From: JBHEKP01 sp041859375
Lineage (GTDB): Bacteria > Hydrogenedentota > Hydrogenedentia > Hydrogenedentales > CAITNO01
DNA: 29,111 nucleotides
Reading direction: 5' to 3'
Assembly: GCA_041859375.1 (NCBI GenBank)
Contig: JBHEKP010000102.1
Coordinates: forward strand, 1 to 29,111
Of the stretch, positions 22,413 through 29,111 are shown one piece after another (positions within the stretch are counted from its first letter, which is position 1; every line of letters begins with the position of its first letter). Position numbers and translations under genes: made by a program. A model generated the notes under the pieces. That model had not been told where the DNA came from and did no database searches. It was given only the letters and a program-made list of their open reading frames with translations.

Positions 22413-24899
22413 TCAGGGGTTCCGTTCCAGCAGCGCCGTGATCGGGGGCGGTACGGGGATTCCCGCCGCCCTGAGCCGTTCCGCCTCCCGACGGGCGGGG
22501 GCGGCATCCCCCGGCCCGGTCAGCAGCGCGAAGAGCGCACCGTAGGTCTCCCCCATTTTCGGATCCGCCGCCTCCGCGCGGTGCCACGCCGCCGCCGCCC
22601 CGGTCTTGTCCCCCTCGTCAAGGAGGAGAATGGCGAGGTTTGCCAGCATCCCCCCGTGGGGCGGGCCGCCCCGGGCCTCATACCGCGCCAAGGCATCCCG
22701 CGCCGCGTCCAAATTACCTGTCAGGGTCTGGGCGTACATCAGGGAAACATAGGTGTCGAGCAGTCCGGGATCGGCCTGGGCCGCAGCCTCCAGCGCCGCC
22801 GCCGCACCGGCGGCGTCCCCCCGGCCCAGCAGCAGCTTTCCGGCAAGAAACTGCTCCACCGCCGCCAGCCGTTCCCGCACCGGCCCCTCCCCGCCCACCG
22901 CCGCGATGAGCCGCCGGAAGGCCTCCGCGTATTCCGGGTCCAGCCTGCCCGCCTCCCCCAGCGCCCTTGCGGCGTCCGGCCCGCCCAGCCGGGCCTCCTC
23001 AAGACCCAGTTCCGCCCATGCCACAGCAAGGGACGGGTCCTGTTCCACGGCGCGCGCAAAGGAATCCCGTGCAAATGCGGGGCGCCCGTTTTCACGGTGG
23101 CCGTAGCCGTCCCACAGGGCCCGTGTCGCCGCGATGGCGGGCTGGACGGGCCGCTTGTCCCGGATGGCCGCCGCGAGGCTCCGGTAGACCTTTTCCGCAA
23201 AGGAACTGCGCGCGGTCACCAGCGCCAGCGCCTCCGCCGCCGCGCCGGGGTCCCCGTTGGAGGCGAGTTCCGCCGCCAAATCGCCAAAGCCCTGGGCGGT
23301 GAAGTGGTCCAAGTCCCGTCCCTCCGCCGAGTCATTGGCAAGGGGGTCCAATGCGGACGGCAGCGCGCCGGGGCGCAGGAAGTACACCCACAGCGTCTGC
23401 ACGGCGGGCAGCATGCGCTTGTCAAAGTCCAGGCCCGCCGCTTTCAGCGCGGTCTCCAGTTCCTCCGGGGGACTGTCGTCAAAATAGCCGCCCTCCGCCA
23501 CCAGGGCAACCCCGGCGGGATTTTCCCCCTGACGCGCCAGCAGGAAGGCCGCCTGCCGCGCAAGGACGCCCGGACGCTCGCCCGCCGCAGTCACGCGCGT
23601 TTCCCCGGGAAAATCCATCGCCTCGTTGAGACGGTAGACATCGCGCCACACCGACTCCTCAACCAGCACGGGCATGCCCCCGGATTCCGCGTGGATGAGC
23701 CGCGCCGCGCCGCGCCAGTCGGTGTGCTGCGGCCCCGGCAGGGTGAAGCACCACTGCGCGCCGGTGAGCCCGCAAAGAAGAACCGCCGACAGGACACGCT
23801 GCCAGCGGCACGGCAAGCCCGCCACGGCATGGCCCGCGAGCAGGTACAGCGCCAGCGAGGCGTGCACCGTGTAGCGGGGGAAGATGCAGGGCCGCCACAG
23901 CAGGGACGCGGCATACAGCATCACCGGCGGCACCACCAGCCAGAAGAGGCACAGCAACAATGGAATGCGCCGCCCGCGCACCGCCCGGACACCCCCCACC
24001 ACCGCCGCAACCGCCAGAAGACCGGCCAGCGCCATGTCCGGCAGCCAGCGCGCAGCGCCGAGGGCCGCACCGAAACCCGACAGGCGCAACTGGTAGGTGA
24101 AGGAGACCACGTCGTCGAAGAGCATATCGGCCAGGAAGCCGCCCGGACCCGGCAGGGCCATCCACTGGCCGGTGGACGTGTTCGGCCAGAAGCGCACCGT
24201 GGACAGGTAGGCGAGCACGGGCAGGAAGGCCGCCGTTGTCGCCACGCCCCACAACAGGGTGCGCCGCAACGGCCAGGGACGGGCCGCCAGCAAAAACAAC
24301 CCCTGCGCGGCGGGCACCAGCCCCGCAAAGGGGTGGGTCCACGACAAGAGCAGCGACAAAAGCACCGCCGCCGCCCAGCGCCCCGCCGAGGGGCGGCGGA
24401 TCAGCTCCAGCAGCATCCAGCAGGACAACAGCGCCAGCAGGGTGAGCACGCCGTACATGCGGATGCTCCTGCCGTGGAAGATGTGCACCGGCGAAAGGGC
24501 CATGCACAGCGCCGCCGCGAAGCCCGCCGTCCGGCCAAACCAGCGGCTTCCAAAAAGAAACAGCACCGCCACAGCGCCCGAGCCAATCAGCGCGGAAAGC
24601 AGCCGGAGCCCGTTGACCGAGGCGCTGACATGGTGCCACCAGAGATGCTCGAAGAGGTAGTAAAAAGGAAGCGTCGCCGGATCGAGGCTGCGGTTGAGGG
24701 AAAGGAAATCAAGCAGCCCCGGCGTGTTGAGGTGCATCACGCTGGTGTACTCGTCCCACCACACCGACTCCATGCTCCAGCCCATGCAGCGCGGCGTCAC
24801 CGCCGCCAGCGCAAGGAGCAGGGCCGCGCCATAGTCCGCCGGGGTCAGACGGCGCGGCGCGGCGGCGGGGATGCCGGACTGTGGGGACGGATGCGTCAT
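22413..24899 (-). CDS. GT-C family membrane glycosyltransferase with C-terminal TPR repeats
   Basis: An 828-residue protein. About ten hydrophobic segments fill the first 400 residues, opening with WWDEYTSVMH. The Asp in WWDE and the following loop PFYYLFEHLWW are the pattern of PMT/ArnT-type (GT39/GT83) transferases, which use a polyprenyl-phosphate sugar on the outer face of the inner membrane. The SPVHIFHGRSIRMYGVLTL block is also typical. Residues about 590-825 carry several TPR units (FARAVEQDPSLAVAWAELGL, AAALEAAAQADPGLLDTYVS, AAAAWHRAEAADPKMGETYG). The ATG at 24899 is preferred over GTG at 24920, because a TACACT box overlaps the latter. Neither has a good ribosome site. It diverges from the rhamnosidase gene. 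Donor and acceptor are unknown. Confidence 0.8.
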   Translation of the reverse strand: MTHPSPQSGIPAAAPRRLTPADYGAALLLALAAVTPRCMGWSMESVWWDEYTSVMHLNTPGLLDFLSLNRSLDPATLPFYYLFEHLWWHHVSASVNGLRLLSALIGSGAVAVLFLFGSRWFGRTAGFAAALCMALSPVHIFHGRSIRMYGVLTLLALLSCWMLLELIRRPSAGRWAAAVLLSLLLSWTHPFAGLVPAAQGLFLLAARPWPLRRTLLWGVATTAAFLPVLAYLSTVRFWPNTSTGQWMALPGPGGFLADMLFDDVVSFTYQLRLSGFGAALGAARWLPDMALAGLLAVAAVVGGVRAVRGRRIPLLLCLFWLVVPPVMLYAASLLWRPCIFPRYTVHASLALYLLAGHAVAGLPCRWQRVLSAVLLCGLTGAQWCFTLPGPQHTDWRGAARLIHAESGGMPVLVEESVWRDVYRLNEAMDFPGETRVTAAGERPGVLARQAAFLLARQGENPAGVALVAEGGYFDDSPPEELETALKAAGLDFDKRMLPAVQTLWVYFLRPGALPSALDPLANDSAEGRDLDHFTAQGFGDLAAELASNGDPGAAAEALALVTARSSFAEKVYRSLAAAIRDKRPVQPAIAATRALWDGYGHRENGRPAFARDSFARAVEQDPSLAVAWAELGLEEARLGGPDAARALGEAGRLDPEYAEAFRRLIAAVGGEGPVRERLAAVEQFLAGKLLLGRGDAAGAAAALEAAAQADPGLLDTYVSLMYAQTLTGNLDAARDALARYEARGGPPHGGMLANLAILLLDEGDKTGAAAAWHRAEAADPKMGETYGALFALLTGPGDAAPARREAERLRAAGIPVPPPITALLERNP

Positions 24900-25016
24900 G
24901 GCACCAGTGTAGTCTGTCACCGCCCCGGCGGCGCAAACTATGCGCCCGAGGCCGGGTTTCCCTCCCCGGCCTTTTCCCTATATACTTTGGGCTTCAACCC
25001 ATTGGAGGATTACGCC
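24900..25016. promoter_or_regulatory. Divergent promoter region between the glycosyltransferase and the rhamnosidase
   Basis: On the plus strand TATACT (24981-24986) lies about 31 bases before the rhamnosidase start, with GGAGGA (25004-25009) as its ribosome site. On the minus strand TACACT (24911-24906) lies only a few bases before the ATG at 24899, which would make that transcript nearly leaderless. No convincing -35 box is seen for either. Confidence 0.35.
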
Positions 25017-27398
25017 GTGTCCGCTTCCCTGACCCTGTTGCTGCTGCTTGGCGTCGCCGATGTCCCCGCATTCCATTCGGCCAAGCCCGTCTGGCTGGAG
25101 GGGCGAGAAACAGAGATGAACCTTTTTGCGGGATTCCGTGCGGTGGTTGAAAAGCCGGAAGGCGCCGCCACGCTCCGGCTCACCGCATCCACGGTGTACC
25201 GCTGCTTTGTGAACGGCGAGGTGCTGGGCTATGGTCCGGCACGGGCGGGCCATGGCTTTTACCGGGTGGACGAGTGGGACATGACGCCGCTGCTGCAACC
25301 CGGCAAAAACGTGGTGGCCGTGGAGGTGGCGGGCTACAACGTGAACTCCTACTACCTGCTCGACCAGCCGGCCTTCCTCCAGGCCGAGGTGGTTTCCGGC
25401 GGCGCGGTGCTCGCGTCCACCCTGGGCGCGGGCGCGCCCTTTGAGGGGCGGCAGCTTGCGGAGCGGGTGCAGAAGACGGAGCGCTACAGCTTCCAGCGGC
25501 CCTTTGTGGAAATGTACCGCCTCGCCCCCGGCTGGGACGGGTGGCGCGCGCGGGCGGACGCGCCCTTTGAGAAGGCGGCGCTGGCCGAAACCGCGCCGAA
25601 GGCGCTGCTCGCTCGGGGCGTGCCCTATCCCGAGTTTGCGCTGGTGCCCGCGAAAAACCTGACGGCGGCGGGAACCATGAAGCCGGTCGAGGTGAAAAAG
25701 CTTTGGCAATTCGGCGGCTACCAGCCGCCCTCGGCGGAGTTCAAGCGCTATGGCGATGATGAGATGGAGGTGGTGCCGTCGGCGGATCTCCAGCGCCTCA
25801 AGACGGACCGGCTGGCACCCGCGCCGGAAAACACGGCCCCCGCGGAAACGGCACTGAACCCGAAGGAATTCGCCATCTTCGACTTCGGCGTGAGCCGCAC
25901 GGGTTTTGTGCGGTTCAAGGCGGTCTGCGGACAGCCGGTGCGCGTTTACGCGGCCTTTGACGAGATGCTCACCGAAGGCGACGTGAACTGGCGGCGGCTC
26001 GGCTGCGTGAACACGGTCACCTGGGATCTCGCTCCGGGCGAATACCTGCTGGAGGCCTTCGAGCCGAACACGATGCGCCATGTGAAAATCATCGCGGACG
26101 GGGGGGCGTGCACCGTGTCCAACGTGGCCCTGCGGCCCTATGAGAACCCGGACACCAAACGCGCCTCCTTTGAGTGCGCCGACTCGCGCATCAACCAGTT
26201 GTTTGAGGCGGCGCGCAACACCTACGCCCAGAACGCGCTGGACGTGTTCATGGACTGCCCGCACCGGGAGCGGGCGGGCTGGCTCTGCGACTCCTTCTTC
26301 ACGGCGCGCACGGCCTTCCGCCTTTCCGGCAACACGGGGGTGGAGCGCAACTTCTTCGAAAACTACCTGCTGCCGCCGTCCTTCGCGCACCTTCCGGAGG
26401 GCATGCTGCCCATGTGCTACCCGTCGGACCACTACAACGGCATCTACATCCCCAACTGGGCCATGTGGTTTGTGGTGCAGCTCGGCGAATACGCGGAGCG
26501 GGGCGGCGATCCCGCGCAGGTGGCGGCGCTCAGGTCCAAGGTGCTGGCGCTGCTCGACTTCTTCAAAAAATACGAGAACGAGTCCGGCCTGCTGGAGAAG
26601 CTGGAAAGCTGGGTCTTCGTGGAATGGTCCAAGGCCAACGACTTCGTGCAGGACGTGAACTACCCGTCGAACATGCTGTACGCGGGCGCGCTGGACGCGG
26701 CGGGCGCGCTCTACAGCCTCCCCGAACTCAGGGAGAAGGCGGCGGCGCTCCGCGCGGAAATACGGAAGCAGTCCCTCAAGGGGCGGTTCTTCTCCGACAA
26801 CGCCCTGCGCCGCGACGGCAAACTTGAGGTGACGGACAACACCACCGAGGTGTGCCAGTATTTCGCCTTTTACTTCGGCGTGGCCGACAGGGAGCGCGAC
26901 GGGGAGTTGTGGCGCGTGCTCACGGACGAATTCGGTCCGGACCGCGTGAAAAAGGGCCTGTGGGAAAAGGTGTTCCCCGCCAACTCCTTCATCGGCAACA
27001 TGCTCCGCATGGAGCTGCTCTCCCGCGACGGGCGCGCGGCGCAAATCATGGAGGAGTCGGTGGGCTACCTGAAATATATGGCCGACCGCACCGGCACGCT
27101 CTGGGAAAACGCGCAGGACAACGCCAGCCTGAACCACGGCTTCGCGTCCCACGCGGCGGTCACCTTCTACCGCGACCTGCTCGGCCTGCAAAAGGTTGAC
27201 CCCGCACGCAAAGAGGTGGAGATTCGCTTCGCCGACGTGCCGCTCGCATGGTGCAAGGGCGTCGAACCCGTGGAAAACGGGGCGATCAGCCTGTCATGGA
27301 ACCGGGACGGCGCGCGCATAAACTACACATTGTCGCTGCCCGAAGGCTGGACCGCCCGGGTGCAGGCCGCGCCGGGGCTGGAACCCGCCGCAAAATAG
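25017..27398 (+). CDS. GH78-family alpha-L-rhamnosidase, secreted
   Basis: A 793-residue glycoside hydrolase that should release terminal L-rhamnose from plant or microbial polysaccharides or glycosides. A short hydrophobic N-terminus (about 3-17) suggests export. An N-terminal beta-sandwich (about 25-140, with FVNGEVLGYGPARAGHGFYRVDEWDMT) is typical of the family. The (alpha/alpha)6 catalytic barrel (about 380-720) has DCPHRERAGW (413-422), with E418 as likely general acid and D425 after it. Further conserved acidic residues are E611 in NTTEVCQYF and E697 in TLWENAQDNASLNHG, the probable general base. A small beta domain ends the chain. The GTG at 25017 is chosen because GGAGGA is 7 bases upstream. 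The longer open frame to the left is only antisense to the glycosyltransferase. The next gene starts 18 bases on. Confidence 0.87.
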   Translation: MSASLTLLLLLGVADVPAFHSAKPVWLEGRETEMNLFAGFRAVVEKPEGAATLRLTASTVYRCFVNGEVLGYGPARAGHGFYRVDEWDMTPLLQPGKNVVAVEVAGYNVNSYYLLDQPAFLQAEVVSGGAVLASTLGAGAPFEGRQLAERVQKTERYSFQRPFVEMYRLAPGWDGWRARADAPFEKAALAETAPKALLARGVPYPEFALVPAKNLTAAGTMKPVEVKKLWQFGGYQPPSAEFKRYGDDEMEVVPSADLQRLKTDRLAPAPENTAPAETALNPKEFAIFDFGVSRTGFVRFKAVCGQPVRVYAAFDEMLTEGDVNWRRLGCVNTVTWDLAPGEYLLEAFEPNTMRHVKIIADGGACTVSNVALRPYENPDTKRASFECADSRINQLFEAARNTYAQNALDVFMDCPHRERAGWLCDSFFTARTAFRLSGNTGVERNFFENYLLPPSFAHLPEGMLPMCYPSDHYNGIYIPNWAMWFVVQLGEYAERGGDPAQVAALRSKVLALLDFFKKYENESGLLEKLESWVFVEWSKANDFVQDVNYPSNMLYAGALDAAGALYSLPELREKAAALRAEIRKQSLKGRFFSDNALRRDGKLEVTDNTTEVCQYFAFYFGVADRERDGELWRVLTDEFGPDRVKKGLWEKVFPANSFIGNMLRMELLSRDGRAAQIMEESVGYLKYMADRTGTLWENAQDNASLNHGFASHAAVTFYRDLLGLQKVDPARKEVEIRFADVPLAWCKGVEPVENGAISLSWNRDGARINYTLSLPEGWTARVQAAPGLEPAAK

Positions 27399-27416
27399 TC
27401 CATGAAAGGGCGTTTC

Positions 27417-29111
27417 ATGAAATTAAGAGAGCTGCCGGGGCATGCCGCCAGCGCCGTCCTGCTGTTGTTGCTGTTTTCCCCTTCCGTCCTGGGCGCGGAG
27501 CCGGGCCCGGTGGACATCGGGACCGCCGCCGAACCGGGGTTCCACATTTTCTTCGGCAAGGTGGCGCTGGGCGCGCGTGAATTTGACGGCGTGCCCTTTG
27601 AACTGAAGGACGCCATGATCAGGGTGCGTGCGGGCAAGCCGCAGCGCCTTGAATTCCCGCCGGTGACGGCGGAGGGTGTGCATTTTCTGCACTTCACGGA
27701 GAACGCCGGGAACGAGATCGGCGCGTACACGCTGGTGTACGCGGACGGCACACGGCAGGAACTGCCGCTGAAAAACGGGATCAACATCCAGGACTGGTGG
27801 AAGCCGGGTATCATGCCCTTCGCCGCCCTCGCCCATTCGGACGGGTTCATGACCGCCGATCACGGGGAGCAGAAGATTGGGTTCTGGCGCTTTTCGGCGC
27901 GCAACCCGCACCCGGACAAGCCCGTTGCGGGCCTGGAATTTTCCAACACAGACCCGTCGGTCACGGTCAACCTGATCGCGGTGACGCTGACCGCCGCCTG
28001 CGGCGGCATGATTGGCGGGACGCCCGCCTGGACGACGGGCATGGACGGGGAGGAATTCTTCCTGGCCGTGCTGAACCAGGAGGGAAACAGCGGCGGCAGG
28101 CAGCACATGTGCGCCCAGCTTGCCCGGGTGGGCACGGCGAAAAGCGTCCCCACCCTCGCGAAGTTCCTGAACGACGAATCCATGTCCCACGCCGCGCGGC
28201 TGGCGCTGGCGGCGATGCCTTGGCCGGAGGCGCATGAGGCGCTGCGCGCCGCGCTGCCCGGATCGTCGGGGGCGGTCAAGGCGGGGCTCATTGAAAGCAT
28301 CGGCATGCTGCGCGCGCCGGGGGACGCGAAACTGATCGCGCCCGCGCTGAACGACGCGGACCCGGTCGTGGTGATGTCGGCGGCGCTGGCGCTGGGCAGG
28401 ATTGGGGACCGCGCCTGCGTGCCGCCCCTGAAGGCCTTCGCCAAGACGGCCACGGGCCGCACGCAGGCGGTGGCGCTGGACGCGCTGCTGCGCTGCGCGG
28501 AGGTCATGGGCCAAAAGCACCGGCGGGCCGCGCACAAGCTTTACCGGGAAATTTACGCGGGATGGCCGGAGGGGCTTTCGGGCACGGCGGCCTACGGCGG
28601 CATGATCCGCACCGGCGGCGGAAAGGCGAAGTCCCTCATTTCCGCCGCGCTACTGGGCGGCGACCCGACGCTCTGGGAGGCGGCGCTGCCCGCAGTGCGC
28701 GAAACCGAAGGCGGGGGCGTCACAAAGGAATGCGCAAAGATTCTGGGCCGGGTTCCCAGGGCGGTCCTTCCCGGACTCATTGAAGCCCTGGCGCAGCGCG
28801 GCGACAAGGCCGCCGCGCCCGTGCTGGCGGCCCTCGCGGGCGACGCGGACCCGATGGTGTCGGCGGCGGCGATCAACGGCCTGGCGCTGGTCGGCGACGG
28901 CTCGTCCGTTCCCTTGCTGGTTGCGGCGGCGGCGGGCGGCGGGCCGAAGGGGGACGCCGCAGTGAAGGCACTGACCCTGATGAACGCGCCGGACGTGTCC
29001 GACGCTTTGCTGGCGCGGATCCAGGGCGCCGATGCCTCCGAAACGGCCGTGATCGCGGACGTGATGGGGCGGCGGCGTGATGACGCCGTGACACCGGCCC
29101 TCCGCGAACTC
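27417..29111 (+). CDS. Secreted HEAT-repeat protein, 3' end outside window
   Basis: An open frame of 565 codons without a stop, running off the right edge. The ATG at 27417 is chosen because AAAGGG (27405-27410) lies 6 bases upstream; an in-frame ATG at 27402 has no ribosome site. The N-terminus MKLRELPGHAASAVLLLLLF followed by SPSVLGAEPG is a clear signal peptide with cleavage near residue 27. Residues about 30-190 form a beta-rich domain with no family I recognise (HIFFGKVALGAREFDGVPF, GWRFSA-like strands). From about 215 on there are repeated alanine/leucine-rich helix pairs typical of HEAT repeats (SHAARLALAAM, DADPVVVMSAALALGRIGD, GDADPMVSAAAINGLALVGD). Such repeats usually bind proteins. 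It probably shares a transcript with the rhamnosidase 18 bases upstream. Confidence 0.82.
   Translation, partial: MKLRELPGHAASAVLLLLLFSPSVLGAEPGPVDIGTAAEPGFHIFFGKVALGAREFDGVPFELKDAMIRVRAGKPQRLEFPPVTAEGVHFLHFTENAGNEIGAYTLVYADGTRQELPLKNGINIQDWWKPGIMPFAALAHSDGFMTADHGEQKIGFWRFSARNPHPDKPVAGLEFSNTDPSVTVNLIAVTLTAACGGMIGGTPAWTTGMDGEEFFLAVLNQEGNSGGRQHMCAQLARVGTAKSVPTLAKFLNDESMSHAARLALAAMPWPEAHEALRAALPGSSGAVKAGLIESIGMLRAPGDAKLIAPALNDADPVVVMSAALALGRIGDRACVPPLKAFAKTATGRTQAVALDALLRCAEVMGQKHRRAAHKLYREIYAGWPEGLSGTAAYGGMIRTGGGKAKSLISAALLGGDPTLWEAALPAVRETEGGGVTKECAKILGRVPRAVLPGLIEALAQRGDKAAAPVLAALAGDADPMVSAAAINGLALVGDGSSVPLLVAAAAGGGPKGDAAVKALTLMNAPDVSDALLARIQGADASETAVIADVMGRRRDDAVTPALREL

Noticed and set aside
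22581..25016. Long plus-strand frame joined in phase to the rhamnosidase, giving a 1605-residue product
   Set aside because: The first 812 codons are Arg/Pro/Gly-rich with no domain and lie antisense to the glycosyltransferase. A strong ribosome site and GTG at 25017 mark the true start.
1..29111. CRISPR array, tRNA or rRNA gene, insertion sequence or integrase
   Set aside because: No regularly spaced repeats, cloverleaf-like segment, transposase motif or terminal inverted repeats were recognised on either strand by reading. A tRNAscan or covariance search was not possible here.

Overview
The window is one GC-rich stretch from a two-membrane (Gram-negative type) bacterium. It carries lptF/lptG for lipopolysaccharide export and a near-complete type II secretion locus (gspC to gspM). 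The mix of a secretion operon, a GH78 rhamnosidase, a glycosyltransferase fused to TPR repeats and a HEAT-repeat secreted protein resembles uncultured lineages near the PVC group or Hydrogenedentota. That placement is inference from gene content only.

Layout: (1) 1-180, minus strand, the first 60 codons of tyrS. (2) 181-532, a gene-free divergent region with two clear inverted repeats and a good sigma70-like promoter. (3) About 450-4640, a visibly AT-richer defence island: a single-chain nuclease/methylase/specificity restriction-modification protein, then a two-gene Kiwa-like pair (kwaA membrane protein, kwaB DUF4868 protein). (4) 4640-6049, a terminator/attenuator-like set of competing hairpins and a WbpA-type UDP-sugar dehydrogenase. 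(5) 6120-8311, lptF-lptG, ending in a 26-base perfect palindrome. (6) 8312-8620, a gene-free leader with mutually exclusive hairpins before gspC. (7) 8621-21313, gspC-D-E-F-G-H-I-J-K-L-M in canonical order with tight spacing and several overlaps. (8) 21366-22409, an AT-richer Mrr-type restriction endonuclease with two N-terminal HARE-HTH domains. (9) 22413-24899, minus strand, a GT-C membrane glycosyltransferase with a TPR tail. (10) 25017-29111, a GH78-family rhamnosidase and a secreted HEAT-repeat protein that runs off the end.

How the genes work together: the gsp genes build an envelope-spanning secretion machine, from secretin GspD, inner-membrane platform C/L/M/F and ATPase E to pseudopilins G-K. 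gspO (prepilin peptidase) and gspN are not in the window. GspE carries two tandem copies of the cyclic-di-GMP-binding MshEN motif, so secretion is probably tuned by that messenger. The rhamnosidase and HEAT protein have signal-peptide-like starts and might use the secretion route, but nothing in the sequence proves it. The two AT-rich patches (restriction/Kiwa and HARE-Mrr) look like acquired anti-phage functions set into a conserved GC-rich background. No integrase, transposase, tRNA gene or CRISPR array was seen.
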